Assembly: GCF_009937955.1 (NCBI RefSeq)
Contig: NZ_AP018439.1
Coordinates: forward strand, 2,046,001-2,110,000
DNA: 64,000 nucleotides
Direction: 5' to 3'
Source of the DNA: Undibacterium sp. KW1
Lineage (GTDB): Bacteria > Pseudomonadota > Gammaproteobacteria > Burkholderiales > Burkholderiaceae_D
Shown here: piece by piece, positions 44,018 through 53,682 of the stretch
Numbering within the stretch: the first letter of the stretch is position 1
Layout: the number at the start of each line of letters is the position of its first letter
Program-made: the position numbers and the translations under genes
The notes under the pieces: generated by a model
Told to the model about the DNA's origin: nothing
What the model saw: only the letters and a program-made list of their open reading frames with translations
The model's database searches: none

Positions 44018-45811
44018 TTATTGAGGAACAAAATCCAGCCTCAACACAGGATAAACCTGATAGCGCTTATCCCATGATGAATGACGTTGCGCAAAGAACT
44101 CCAGGCGGGCAGATGCGCTCTTGGCAAACTCGGCATCTTCAGCAATACGTTTCTCGAATGCGGCTTTCAATTGCGGATCAGCGGCTAATTGTTCACGCGC
44201 GACATCTTCAGCCACATAAGCTTCCATGTATTCCTTGCGCTCAAATGCGCCATTGAACCAGCCCCAATTAACCAGGGCATCGGGTGCCTGCGGTTCAAAC
44301 AAGCCTGCAACCAGCCTTGCCTTTGCCTGGGCAACAGGAATGAACAAAGCACCTTTACGCAGGCTTTGCGTCTGATTTTGCCATGTTCCCAGCAGCTTCA
44401 AGGTTTGCCGTCCTTCAAATGACTGCGCTTGCACGCTGGCCTTGCTGGTTGCGAATTGTTCAGCGGAGATGGCATTCAAGTCGGTATTGAGAATGCGGAA
44501 TTCTATGCCGTGCTGCTGCAATTTTTCTGCGACCGCTTTGCTGTAGGCGGCAGGTACGATATAACCGCCCTTGGGCAATGTTATTTGCGCATCCGGCACG
44601 ATCTCATCACGCAGCTTCACTGTCCATACTTGCGGTTTGCTTTCATCATAGCGCGTCATCAATGCGCCAGAAATATCGGACATCGTGCGCGTATAGGCAT
44701 AACCGCGGAAGTCTATGTCCCGGGTTTTTTCTGTCGTCTTATAAGTAACTGGCAAACTTTGACCAGCCAACTGCGCTGCACGCTTATCTGCCGCTTTGGT
44801 AATGGACAGCCATTGTCCGCCATTTGCCGCCACTTGCTCCAGCACTGATATCACAGTGTTGTGGGTGATGCGTACCCGGGTTGGGTAATCTTTCCAGGAA
44901 TGGGTTTCCACCAGCATGCCAAAACGATTGCGCAAAACTGGATAGCCGCTGGAGAAACGTGGCGTAGGCACGCTGTCCATAAAGCCTGACATGGGATCAT
45001 CTTCACGCACAAAAGACATATAAAAAGGTTGCGGCAGTGAACCCTGTTTCGCCAGGTCGGCGATGACATTGTCGCGCAAGGTTTTGCCCGCTACACGCAA
45101 TGCGGCATCGCCTGAATTGATGGGCTCTACCTGTATCGAAATATCATGTTCAAATTTGGCACCATCGGTCACATGTAAATCAATGACGGCCAGAGGGTCC
45201 CAGGTGTTGATGAGTTTGAGCATGGCCTGCATTTCAGGCGCATCTGCCTTCACATAATCGCGGTTCAGGTTAAAATTTTGCGCGGTGGTGCGCCAGCCCA
45301 TTTCTTCGGGGCCGCGCTGATTTGGGCGATTCCATGCACCAAAGCGTTCATGCCCATCGATATTGAAGACCGGGACAAACAATAGCACTTGCTTGTCCAG
45401 CACATGTGGTGCGACTTTATTGTCCAGTATCTCGCGCAATGCCAGAAAGCCCGCATCCTTGCCATCTATCTCCCCCGCATGTATGCCGCCCTGTATCAGG
45501 GTGACCGGCAAAGCTTGCTTTGCTACCTGTGCAGGTGTGAAAGCACCGCTGCGTGTCGCCAGCAAAGCCAGCATGGGGCGGTTTTCTGGTGTGCGGCCAA
45601 ATTCCAGGCAGCGTACTTCTTTAGGATAGTTTTTCTGAAAAGCCTGACATAGCTTTTCCACTTCTTCATAGCGCCCGGTCTTTTTAAAACCGCTTTGTTC
45701 AGCGATTGTCGTCATTGGCGTTGCTGCCTGGGCGCTCGCCAGTAACAAACTGCCGCCTGCGATCAGGCCACTGATAATGCTGAGTTTAAAAATTGAGTTT
45801 ACTGGTTTCAT
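44018..45811 (-). CDS. Secreted M14-family zinc carboxypeptidase
   Basis: A 597-residue metallopeptidase with a signal peptide ending near LLLASAQA. The zinc motif is visible as GGIHAGEIDGKDAGF (His111, Glu114 of HxxE), with the third ligand probably His in VIDLHVTDG. ENRPMLALLATRSG precedes it. The C-terminal ~250 residues form an extra domain. It probably trims peptides in the periplasm. Confidence 0.9.
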   Translation of the reverse strand: MKPVNSIFKLSIISGLIAGGSLLLASAQAATPMTTIAEQSGFKKTGRYEEVEKLCQAFQKNYPKEVRCLEFGRTPENRPMLALLATRSGAFTPAQVAKQALPVTLIQGGIHAGEIDGKDAGFLALREILDNKVAPHVLDKQVLLFVPVFNIDGHERFGAWNRPNQRGPEEMGWRTTAQNFNLNRDYVKADAPEMQAMLKLINTWDPLAVIDLHVTDGAKFEHDISIQVEPINSGDAALRVAGKTLRDNVIADLAKQGSLPQPFYMSFVREDDPMSGFMDSVPTPRFSSGYPVLRNRFGMLVETHSWKDYPTRVRITHNTVISVLEQVAANGGQWLSITKAADKRAAQLAGQSLPVTYKTTEKTRDIDFRGYAYTRTMSDISGALMTRYDESKPQVWTVKLRDEIVPDAQITLPKGGYIVPAAYSKAVAEKLQQHGIEFRILNTDLNAISAEQFATSKASVQAQSFEGRQTLKLLGTWQNQTQSLRKGALFIPVAQAKARLVAGLFEPQAPDALVNWGWFNGAFERKEYMEAYVAEDVAREQLAADPQLKAAFEKRIAEDAEFAKSASARLEFFAQRHSSWDKRYQVYPVLRLDFVPQ

Positions 45812-45847
45812 ACGAAAATCAAAATTTGATATGTTGACATTGAAAGC

Positions 45848-47155
45848 CTAGGCTGCAGCAACTTTATGCTGCCACCATCTTGCCTTGTCCTTGAGTTGGC
45901 CTTCATCCACGGTCTGGAGTTTTCGATCAGCCATCAGGCAGCGTCCACTGACCCAGACGTGGCTGACCTGTTCACGCCCGGCGGCATACACGATTTGCGA
46001 GACAGGATCAAACAGCGGCAGGGTTTCAATAGCAGACAGGTCTATCGCGATTACGTCAGCCAGCTTGCCTGCTACCAGACTGCCAATTTGCTGGTCCATG
46101 CCCAGGGCTTTGGCACCTGCCAGTGTTGCCATTTCCAGCGCATTACCGGCATTCAAGGCTGTAGGGTTACTGGACACTGCTTTTGCCAGCAATGCCGCCA
46201 TACGCAAGTCGCCCAGTAAATCCAGTTTGTTATTGCTGGCTGCGCCATCGGTACCTATGCCTACATTGACACCGGCAGTTTGCATGGCATGAATGGGAGC
46301 AAAGCCAGAAGCCAGCTTCAGGTTACTGGCGGGATTATGGGCAATGTGCACGCCTTGCTGTGCCAGCAGTTTTATTTCATCTTCGTTCGCATGCACCATG
46401 TGCGCAGCAATCAGGCGTGGTGACAACAGTCCCAGATTATGCAGGCGCTGCAAAGGGCGCATGCCATGGTCCCTGATGCTGTCATTGACTTCATCCATGG
46501 TTTCATGGATGTGGCAGTGGATGCCCATGTCATGCTTATCCGCCAGCGCGACTATCTTTTTGAAAGTCGCATCTGATACGGTATAAGGCGCATGCGGGGC
46601 CAGGCGGAAAGATACACCGCTTTGTCCCTTGAATGCCTGGTGTGAAGCCAGTGCTTTTTCCAGATAGCCATCCGCATCGGCCGCATAGCCGGTAGGGAAT
46701 TCAAGCACACTGCAACCGACCACGGTGCGCATGCCGGTGTGAAGGCATGCACGTGCCACATCGTCGTTATAAAAGTACATATCATTGATGGTCGTGGTAC
46801 CACCGCGCAGCATTTCTGCCATCGCATATACACTGCCGTCGAAGACGAATTCTTCTGACACATGCTTTTTTTCGGCCGGCCAGATGTGATTGTGCAGCCA
46901 GTCCATCAGACTGAGATCATCTGCCAGACCACGCAACAGCGTCATGGCAGAATGACCGTGCAGGTTGATCATGCCGGGCATGACGGCATGTTCAGGCAAT
47001 TCCACATGCTGCGCATCAGGGTGCTGCAGGCGTGCCTCAGCACTGTTGAGTATGTCCAGAATTTTTTCATCTTGCATGACCAGTGCATGCCCGCTCAGGA
47101 CAGTAGCACGTGGTTCTATGGGAATCAGGTATTTGGGATGTAAGCAGGTTTTCAT
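45848..47155 (-). CDS. mtaD: TRZ/ATZ-family deaminase (5-methylthioadenosine / S-adenosylhomocysteine deaminase-like)
   Basis: An amidohydrolase-fold zinc enzyme of purine/methylthioadenosine salvage, 435 residues. Metal-binding motifs are visible: GMINLHGHSAMTLLRGL, HCHIHETMDE, LIAAHMVHANEDEI and GIGTDGAASNNKLDL. ATG 47155 is chosen because GGAG lies 10 bases upstream; a GTG five codons earlier is in frame but contains that site. Substrate assignment rests on family resemblance. Confidence 0.88.
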   Translation of the reverse strand: MKTCLHPKYLIPIEPRATVLSGHALVMQDEKILDILNSAEARLQHPDAQHVELPEHAVMPGMINLHGHSAMTLLRGLADDLSLMDWLHNHIWPAEKKHVSEEFVFDGSVYAMAEMLRGGTTTINDMYFYNDDVARACLHTGMRTVVGCSVLEFPTGYAADADGYLEKALASHQAFKGQSGVSFRLAPHAPYTVSDATFKKIVALADKHDMGIHCHIHETMDEVNDSIRDHGMRPLQRLHNLGLLSPRLIAAHMVHANEDEIKLLAQQGVHIAHNPASNLKLASGFAPIHAMQTAGVNVGIGTDGAASNNKLDLLGDLRMAALLAKAVSSNPTALNAGNALEMATLAGAKALGMDQQIGSLVAGKLADVIAIDLSAIETLPLFDPVSQIVYAAGREQVSHVWVSGRCLMADRKLQTVDEGQLKDKARWWQHKVAAA

Positions 47156-47299
47156 ATTATTGGGCTCCACTATTGTTCATGCATTATAACCAGTGTCATT
47201 CAATATGGCTTTGGCAAGCCCGTATGGCAATTGCGCCATGTCACAGAGACTGAATGAAAGTGCCATAATACCGTCTGGTATCAGAAATCAGGAGCAGAT

Positions 47300-47995
47300 A
47301 TGGATTACCTTTTCCCGCCTGTACAGCAAGCCGCCGTACCCATCGCTGGTGGTACAGCGTATTTTCCTGTGCACAGGATTTACTGCGTAGGGCGCAATTA
47401 TGTAGAGCATGCCAAAGAAATGGGATGGTCAGGGCGTGAACCACCATTTTTCTTCATGAAACCGGCTGATGCCATATTGCCCGTCAAGCAGGGTAGCATC
47501 GGTGAAATGCCTTATCCACCCATGACCGTCAATCTGCATCATGAAGTAGAATTGGTTGTCGCCATAGGCAAGGGCGGCAAGAGTATCCGCACTGAAGATG
47601 CACTCGGCCACATCTGGGGTTATGCAGTCGGGCTGGACATGACACGCCGTGATCTGCAGGCCGAAGCCAAAGACCAAGGGAGGCCCTGGTGCACATCCAA
47701 AGGGTTTGATTTTTCTGCGCCCATAGGCCAGGTCCATAGGGCAGACACCGTGCAAGGCATGGAGCAAGCCCATATACGTCTGGATGTGAACGGACAAGTC
47801 CGGCAAAATAGTGATACCAGCAAGCTGATCTGGAGCCTGGCAGAAATCATTTCTTGTCTGTCTGAACTATATACCCTGCAACCCGGCGACCTGATTTATA
47901 CAGGAACACCAGAAGGTGTGGCAGCTGTACAGCGCGGCGATTTGCTGGAAGCCTCGATCACAGGTTTGAGTGATCTGAAAATCAAAATGGTGTAG
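47300..47995 (+). CDS. Fumarylacetoacetate-hydrolase-family protein (fumarylpyruvate hydrolase-like)
   Basis: A 231-residue C-C hydrolase. Family motifs include RIYCVGRNYVEHAKEMG, FFFMKPADAI, LHHEVELVVAIG (metal-binding Glu pair), KGFDFSAPIG and GDLIYTGTPEGVAAVQ. It is followed 8 bases later by a maleylpyruvate-isomerase-like gene; the two catalyse consecutive steps of gentisate or homogentisate breakdown. No ring-cleaving dioxygenase is in the window. Confidence 0.9.
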   Translation: MDYLFPPVQQAAVPIAGGTAYFPVHRIYCVGRNYVEHAKEMGWSGREPPFFFMKPADAILPVKQGSIGEMPYPPMTVNLHHEVELVVAIGKGGKSIRTEDALGHIWGYAVGLDMTRRDLQAEAKDQGRPWCTSKGFDFSAPIGQVHRADTVQGMEQAHIRLDVNGQVRQNSDTSKLIWSLAEIISCLSELYTLQPGDLIYTGTPEGVAAVQRGDLLEASITGLSDLKIKMV

Positions 47996-48003
47996 GCATT
48001 ATC

Positions 48004-48660
48004 ATGAAACTATATGGTTATTTCCGCAGCTCTGCTTCATACCGTGTAAGGATAGCCCTTAATCTCAAGGGGCTCGATTATGAGCAGGTAGCGATTCACC
48101 TGGTCAAAAATGGCGGTGAACAATTGACGCCAGCTTACCGTGCTTTGAATCCGGATGGGCTCGTACCGGCATTGCAGGACGAACTGGACGGTGAGAGCGC
48201 CACACTGACGCAGTCGATGGCGATCATTGAATATCTTGATGAAGTGTATCCTGAAGTCGCCTTGCTGCCATCCGGCGCTCTGGATCGTGCTCATGTCAGA
48301 TCGCTGGCCTTGTCGATAGCCTGTGAAATTCATCCCGTTAATAATTTGCGGGTGTTGAAATATCTGTCAGGGACACTACAAGTCAGTGATGAACAAAAGA
48401 ATGCCTGGTACCGTCACTGGTGTGAAACCGGCCTGGCAGTATTGGAACAAAAACTGACTGCCGATCACCGTACCGGCCGTTTTTGTCTGGGCGACACGCC
48501 CGGATTTGCAGACTGTTTTCTGATACCGCAAATCGCCAATGCCCAAAGGTTCAATTGCGATTTAACTAGCATGCCTACCATCATGCGCATACATCAGGCT
48601 TGCAATGAGCATCCGGCGTTTATCAAGGCAGCACCGGCTAATCAGCCCGATGCAGAATAG
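48004..48660 (+). CDS. maiA: Maleylacetoacetate / maleylpyruvate isomerase (zeta-class GST)
   Basis: Glutathione-dependent cis-trans isomerase, 218 residues. The thioredoxin-fold N-terminus LYGYFRSSASYRVRIALN contains the zeta-class SSxSxRVRIAL motif, with QSMAIIEYLDE for glutathione binding. The all-helical C-terminal domain has IHPVNNLRVLKYL and FCLGDTPGFADCFLIPQ. It is co-transcribed with the hydrolase gene just upstream. Confidence 0.95.
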   Translation: MKLYGYFRSSASYRVRIALNLKGLDYEQVAIHLVKNGGEQLTPAYRALNPDGLVPALQDELDGESATLTQSMAIIEYLDEVYPEVALLPSGALDRAHVRSLALSIACEIHPVNNLRVLKYLSGTLQVSDEQKNAWYRHWCETGLAVLEQKLTADHRTGRFCLGDTPGFADCFLIPQIANAQRFNCDLTSMPTIMRIHQACNEHPAFIKAAPANQPDAE

Positions 48661-48675
48661 CAGGGCAAAGCTGTT

Positions 48676-48704
48676 GGCAAATATTTTTGCCTCATGATTT
48701 TTTT
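48676..48704 (+). terminator. Terminator after maiA
   Basis: GGCAAA / TTTGCC stem with a short loop at 48676-48691, then a T-run slightly downstream. The stem is short, so moderate confidence. Confidence 0.5.
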
Positions 48705-48710
48705 ATGCAT

Positions 48711-48736
48711 AAAAAAGGGGCCGGAAAACTGGCCCC
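48711..48736 (-). terminator. Terminator of the receiver-domain gene
   Basis: On the minus strand GGGGCC, an 8-base loop with partial pairing, GGCCCC, then TTTTTT (48711-48716), 29 bases past the stop. Confidence 0.82.
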
Positions 48737-48764
48737 AGTCATGCCCCGCTTGCATAAACAAATG

Positions 48765-49415
48765 CTAATTCGGTATTTCGGGATTGTCGTGGCTATTTGC
48801 CAGCGTATCGTTGAGCACAGAAATCAGAAGTGAGCGTGTCAATTTTGACTTGGTCGTGTAGCCATCAATGGCAAAGGTCTCGCTGACATGCTGCTCAGGC
48901 GCATAACCTGGCTGACCTGTGCGTAATACGATGCGCAAATTTGGTAGTGACATTTCATTGCGAATGACACTCACGAGCTTCAAGCCTGCATCGACAGTTT
49001 CCATCACCACATCCAGCAAGATCAGGGCAATATCAGGATTGTTGCGTATGATGCTGTGCGCTTCTTTGGCTGAATAGGCGTGAATAAATTCCAATGGCCT
49101 GCCATGGATTTTAACGCCGCTCAATGCCAGCAAGGTCGTGTCATGCACATTGCTATCATCATCTGCGATCAGAATTTTCCAGGGATGCAAGTCCAGCTTG
49201 GGTTGTAAAGACTCTTCATCTTCTTCAATAAAATCAATGACATCATCGTCCTGACTTGCACCGAGCGCACAGTCAGAAACTAAATCATTTCCCAAATGTG
49301 AATATATACCTAGCGATGGCGATCTTTCGTTGTTTGCCAAAATGTTACAAGTCATTTGTGCCCGAAAAAGATCGTTTTGTAACAAGCCGGGTGTTCTACT
49401 GTGTTGATTCTTCAT
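48765..49415 (-). CDS. Receiver-only response regulator
   Basis: A 216-residue protein from ATG 49415 (GGGAG upstream). A polar, acidic N-terminal stretch (about 1-78, containing EEDEE) is followed by a receiver domain at 79-205. The acidic triad is DDD (85-87), the phospho-acceptor Asp135 is in LLDVVME and the Thr in VLRTGQPG. This receiver type usually precedes DUF3369 and an output domain; here nothing follows. It is divergent from the sensor kinase at 49765, a likely partner. Confidence 0.88.
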   Translation of the reverse strand: MKNQHSRTPGLLQNDLFRAQMTCNILANNERSPSLGIYSHLGNDLVSDCALGASQDDDVIDFIEEDEESLQPKLDLHPWKILIADDDSNVHDTTLLALSGVKIHGRPLEFIHAYSAKEAHSIIRNNPDIALILLDVVMETVDAGLKLVSVIRNEMSLPNLRIVLRTGQPGYAPEQHVSETFAIDGYTTKSKLTRSLLISVLNDTLANSHDNPEIPN

Positions 49416-49764
49416 CAGCGTGCTCCCTGTTGCTTGAGTAAGTTTCAATTCAATCTTATGTGAACCAGACTGCATAATCAAGACCAAAGAAATGGAAAAT
49501 GTTAAATAATGATTATTGCAACACTGGGACGTAACATAAATTGATATTCCTCACCGATTGTGCTGATGTTCGGTGCTACTATTTACGCCATAAACTGTAG
49601 CTCTATCGCTGAATATACAGCAAAATCAGGCAAGTTCCATGCTATTGGCCTGGTCCTGGTATTGGAGCACAACTTTACAAGGCAGCACACCTGAATCGAG
49701 AACGGGTACGGGGCTCGAAGTTTTTTGGCACAGGCAGTAGGGGTAGCTTAATTACGTCTTCATT
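49416..49764. other. Divergent promoter region, regulator / sensor kinase
   Basis: About 350 bases between the receiver protein and the kinase. An open frame extends from the regulator into it (to 49487) without a better ribosome binding site. No clear operator or terminator is seen. Confidence 0.45.
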
Positions 49765-52527
49765 ATGTCTTCCATTATGCCTTCCACTTATCTTCCCGCA
49801 GCCATGGTGACTTCACTGGTCACTTCGTTCCTGATCATGTTGGTGCTGTTCTATATCCAGTATTTACATTTGCATCCCAGGGCCAGCAGGTGCTGGGCGC
49901 TGGCCTATGCCTGCCTGGTCATGCAGCAACTATGCCATCTTCTTGGTGATGCACAGAGCCCGGTTTTTAATCTGGTTGCAGATGTCTTCTTGTCTGGGTA
50001 TATCTGTTACCTGTGGGCAGGTACGCGCATCTTCCACGGCGTTACTGTGTTTGTCATGCCCGTCATGTTGAGCTTTGCGATTGCAGTTCTCTGGCTGTTG
50101 ATGACGTCACTGACTGCGGTTCATTCATTGTGGCGCATGCTACCAGTTTACCTGGCTGCCGGCGTGGTCATGCTGGGAGCCTCGATGACTTTTTTGCGTA
50201 CTCGCAATGAAAAACACGTGCTGGGATTTATCCTGCTCGGCGTATTGCTGGGCTTCAAAGGCGCATATCTGGCTGGTTCGCCATTCCTGCAAAACCAGCC
50301 AGAATATCTTGTGCTTGGTTTACAAGCCTCGACATTGCTGGACCTGGCCATAGGCATGCTTTTTCTGGTTGCTGCTTTGTTGCGCCAGCAAGATGATGCT
50401 GCGCGCATGAATGATAATTTGAAACAGGAAATGGAAGAACGCAAAAATATAGAGCGTCTGTCCAGGGACCGTGAAACCCTGTTTGAAAAAGTCTTCCAGA
50501 TGGTGCCAGATGTATTGGCTATCTGCCGCGAAAAAGATGGCCGCTATCTGGATGTGAATCGTCACTGGGAAACCATTACCGGCTATTCCAGAGAAGAGAC
50601 CCTGGGGCGCTATTCGCTGGAACTGAATTTATGGATAGATGTCAGCCGTCGCGCTGAAATGCTGGCGACCTTAAGACGTGATGGCGAGATCAATAATTTC
50701 GAGGGCTTGTACAGACATAAGCTGGGACACGCTTACCACGTGCTGATCTCGGGCACCCTCTTTGATGTTGGTGGTGAGCCCTACATCGCCTATGCCATGC
50801 AAGATATCTCTGCCTTGCGCAAGGTCGAGCAATTACAGGAACAGGCCGAGCGTGATCTGCAGGAACGCGAGAAATTGCTGTCAACCGTATTTCAACTCGT
50901 GCCAGATACCTTGACTATCACCAGGATGACGACAGGTGAATATGTCGATGTCAACCGCAACTGGGAACCAATGTCTGGCTACACCAGGGAAGAAGCGATA
51001 GGCCATACCTCAAACGAAATACAGCTATGGGAACAACCTGAACAAAGGGATGAACTGATCAGGCAGATACAGCTACATGGTGAAGTCAGGAATATGCAAA
51101 TCGCCTTCCGCCATAAGCAGGGCTACACCAGCAATTGCCGTGTTTCAGGCTCCAAGTTTGAGACCGGGGATGAAACCTATCTGCTGCTGTCCTCACGCAA
51201 TATCGATCAGGAGCTCAGTGCAGAAACTGCGCGTCTGCACGCAGAATCACTATTGCGCGAGAATGAGCAAAAATATTCCACACTCTTTCAATTGTCGCCT
51301 ATACCTCTGGGGCTGGTCGATGTCGAAACCGATTGCATAGTCGAAGTCAATGATGTCTGGCTCAAGGAACTCGGTTATCAACGGCAGGACATAGTCGGCC
51401 GTACGACGCTGGACATGGGCATCATCCGGCAAGCTGAGCTGCGGGCGAAATTCAATGAAGACCTGGGGCGCGAGAAGAAGATAGATCAACTGGAAGTCCG
51501 CATCAGTAACCAGGCTGGGGAGGAAGTAATTTTCCTGTTGTCAGCCAGACTGATCAGAATGCATGGTAAGGCCATGTGCATTTTTTCTTTGCTGAATGTG
51601 ACCAGGCAAGTTCAGGTAGAGCAGGAGATTCGTGAAATGACGGCGCAGTTGGAAGAGCGCGTCAGGTTGCGCACACTCAATCTGCAGCAAGCTAATGCCG
51701 AACTTGCGGCAGCCATGGAATCATTGCGGCACACTCAGGATGAACTGGTGCGTTCAGAAAAAATGGCGGCCCTGGGTTCACTCGTGGCTGGGGTCGCTCA
51801 TGAATTGAACACGCCCATAGGTAACAGCGTGACCGTGGCCAGCACTCTGCAGGACCAGACCAGGGATTTGGTGCGCGATATCAATGATGGGAAGTTGAAG
51901 CGCTCAGTGCTTGATCATTATCTGGAAAGTGCAACGACTGGCACAGCCTTGCTCATGCGCACACTCGGCATGGCGCGCGAGTTGATCGGCAGTTTCAAGC
52001 AAGTCGCAGTTGATCAGTCAAGCAACCACAGGCGACAATTTGATTTGAAAGTGGCGCTGGAAGAACTCATCGTGACCCTGGCGCCCATGTATAAAAACAC
52101 GCCTTACCATCTCGTGACTGAACTGGCGCCCGGCATAGGCATGGACAGCTACCCAGGCCCGCTGGGACAGATCATGACGAATTTCATGACTAATGCATTG
52201 ACGCATGGATTTGAAGGACGTGAGTCTGGCGAAATGCGTCTGAGCACACAATTACTGCCTGATGATCAGGTACAAATCATCTTTGCCGATAATGGCATAG
52301 GCATGACAGAGCAAATACAAAAACGTGTTTTTGATCCCTTCTTCACGACCAAGCTGGGGCAGGGCGGTTCTGGCCTCGGTATGAATATCGCCTATAACCT
52401 GGTGACTGGCGTGCTGGGTGGTGAGATACGACTGGAGAGCAAACCAGAAGAGGGAACCCGTTTCATCCTTGTAATTCCCCTGCAGGCCCCTCAATTAAGT
52501 AGCGAGAGCGAGAAAAAGGCAGGGTGA
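49765..52527 (+). CDS. Membrane histidine kinase with three PAS domains
   Basis: A 920-residue sensor kinase. About seven membrane helices fill residues 10-215, followed by a coiled coil. Three PAS domains lie near 240-360 (DGRYLDVNRHWETITGYS), 375-490 (TGEYVDVNRNWEPMSGYT) and 515-625 (DCIVEVNDVWLKELGYQ). A second coiled coil leads to the phospho-acceptor His679 in GVAHELNTPIGN. The ATPase domain has NFMTNALTHG, FADNGIGM and LGQGGSGLGMNIAYN. It has no attached receiver. The divergent receiver-only protein is the obvious candidate partner. Confidence 0.92.
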   Translation: MSSIMPSTYLPAAMVTSLVTSFLIMLVLFYIQYLHLHPRASRCWALAYACLVMQQLCHLLGDAQSPVFNLVADVFLSGYICYLWAGTRIFHGVTVFVMPVMLSFAIAVLWLLMTSLTAVHSLWRMLPVYLAAGVVMLGASMTFLRTRNEKHVLGFILLGVLLGFKGAYLAGSPFLQNQPEYLVLGLQASTLLDLAIGMLFLVAALLRQQDDAARMNDNLKQEMEERKNIERLSRDRETLFEKVFQMVPDVLAICREKDGRYLDVNRHWETITGYSREETLGRYSLELNLWIDVSRRAEMLATLRRDGEINNFEGLYRHKLGHAYHVLISGTLFDVGGEPYIAYAMQDISALRKVEQLQEQAERDLQEREKLLSTVFQLVPDTLTITRMTTGEYVDVNRNWEPMSGYTREEAIGHTSNEIQLWEQPEQRDELIRQIQLHGEVRNMQIAFRHKQGYTSNCRVSGSKFETGDETYLLLSSRNIDQELSAETARLHAESLLRENEQKYSTLFQLSPIPLGLVDVETDCIVEVNDVWLKELGYQRQDIVGRTTLDMGIIRQAELRAKFNEDLGREKKIDQLEVRISNQAGEEVIFLLSARLIRMHGKAMCIFSLLNVTRQVQVEQEIREMTAQLEERVRLRTLNLQQANAELAAAMESLRHTQDELVRSEKMAALGSLVAGVAHELNTPIGNSVTVASTLQDQTRDLVRDINDGKLKRSVLDHYLESATTGTALLMRTLGMARELIGSFKQVAVDQSSNHRRQFDLKVALEELIVTLAPMYKNTPYHLVTELAPGIGMDSYPGPLGQIMTNFMTNALTHGFEGRESGEMRLSTQLLPDDQVQIIFADNGIGMTEQIQKRVFDPFFTTKLGQGGSGLGMNIAYNLVTGVLGGEIRLESKPEEGTRFILVIPLQAPQLSSESEKKAG

Positions 52528-52695
52528 AGCACATGCCTGTTCTTTTGAATTTTCAATACTATTCCGGCAGGCTACGTTAGACATAAATTGTTATTTGATA
52601 ACTTTTTTCTCTACCCTGTGCGCTGATATGCTAGTGTTTGCCAATTATTTTGCCTGTATCTGCAATATTTGCCCTTATTGCGCGTCTTCACAGGC

Positions 52696-53268
52696 ATGGA
52701 GACTACACATAACCCACCAGAGCTGATGGCTGACCAGAACAAAGACCTTGCTGAAACGGTCAGGCGCGAACGTGGGCGGCTGGGTAGCTTCATACGCAAG
52801 CGTGTGGCAGATGCCAGCGAGGCAGAGGACATTTTGCAAGATGTCTTTTATGAGCTGGTCGAGGCTTATCGCCTGCCGGAGCCTATAGAGCTGGTTGGTG
52901 CCTGGCTGTTCAGGGTTGCCCGCAACCGCATCATAGACCGCTTTCGCAAGAAAAAAGAAGTCGCCCTGCCTGATGTAGAGGAGGGCAGTGAAGATGAGAC
53001 CTGGCTCGACAGAGTCATGCCATCCGTAGATGAAGGCCCGGAGGCCGCCTATGCACGAAATGTCATGCTGGAAGCCTTGTACGAAGCCCTGGATGAATTG
53101 CCTGAAGAGCAGCGCGATGCCTTCATAGGCCATGAAATCGAAGGGCTGAGCTTTAAGGAAATGTCCGCCGCTACTGGCCTGGGCGTCAACACTTTGCTGG
53201 CGCGTAAGCGCTATGCCGTCTTGCATCTGCGCATGCGCCTGCAAGACTTATTGGATGAATTTAATTAA
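52696..53268 (+). CDS. ECF-type RNA polymerase sigma factor
   Basis: A 190-residue sigma-70 family protein. Region 2 is near residues 25-95 (EDILQDVFYELVEAY, WLFRVARNRIIDRFRKKKE) and region 4 near 130-185 (LDELPEEQRDAFIGHEIEGLSFKEMSAATG, then NTLLARKRYA). An acidic linker lies between. The start is uncertain: TTG 52669 and ATG 52726 are in frame. The next gene encodes a small membrane protein and could be an unusual partner, but it shows no classic anti-sigma motif. Confidence 0.9.
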   Translation: METTHNPPELMADQNKDLAETVRRERGRLGSFIRKRVADASEAEDILQDVFYELVEAYRLPEPIELVGAWLFRVARNRIIDRFRKKKEVALPDVEEGSEDETWLDRVMPSVDEGPEAAYARNVMLEALYEALDELPEEQRDAFIGHEIEGLSFKEMSAATGLGVNTLLARKRYAVLHLRMRLQDLLDEFN

Positions 53269-53282
53269 GACAGGAGTTTGAT

Positions 53283-53681
53283 ATGTTAATGCGATTTAGA
53301 GTATTGAAAATCATGGTGGTAGTGATCGCTGGCATCTGCGCACTGAGCTGGGTAGTCATGATGTTGTGGAACTGGCTCATGCCAGCTTTGTTTGTCGGTG
53401 CCCGCAGCATCGATTTTTTGCAAGCGTTGGGTTTGCTGGTGCTCAGTAAAATTTTGTTTGGTGGCATGCGTGGACATGGTGGCTGGCATAAACATGGCGA
53501 ACATCACTGGCATCGTCGCTGGGAAAAACTGACGCCGGAAGAAAGAGAAAAATTCCAGCACGGCATGTTTGGCCGCAGAAGGCACAGGGATGAAGCCTAT
53601 GTCCAGGCTTGCCGCAATCATCAGGATAATAACAGCCATAAGCCTGAAAATCAGCCTGAAAACAAGCACGAGCAGGCTTGA
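53283..53681 (+). CDS. Small membrane protein with a His-rich cytoplasmic or periplasmic tail
   Basis: A 132-residue protein with two hydrophobic segments (about 8-32 and 45-62), then a His/Trp/Gly-rich stretch (GHGGWHKHGEHHWHRRWEK), a basic helix (LTPEEREKFQHGMFGRR) and an Asn/His/Glu-rich tail. AGGAG precedes the start, and the gene lies 14 bases after the sigma-factor gene, so they are co-expressed. The His cluster suggests metal sensing or binding. I do not recognise a characterised family. Confidence 0.75.
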   Translation: MLMRFRVLKIMVVVIAGICALSWVVMMLWNWLMPALFVGARSIDFLQALGLLVLSKILFGGMRGHGGWHKHGEHHWHRRWEKLTPEEREKFQHGMFGRRRHRDEAYVQACRNHQDNNSHKPENQPENKHEQA

Positions 53682-53682
53682 T

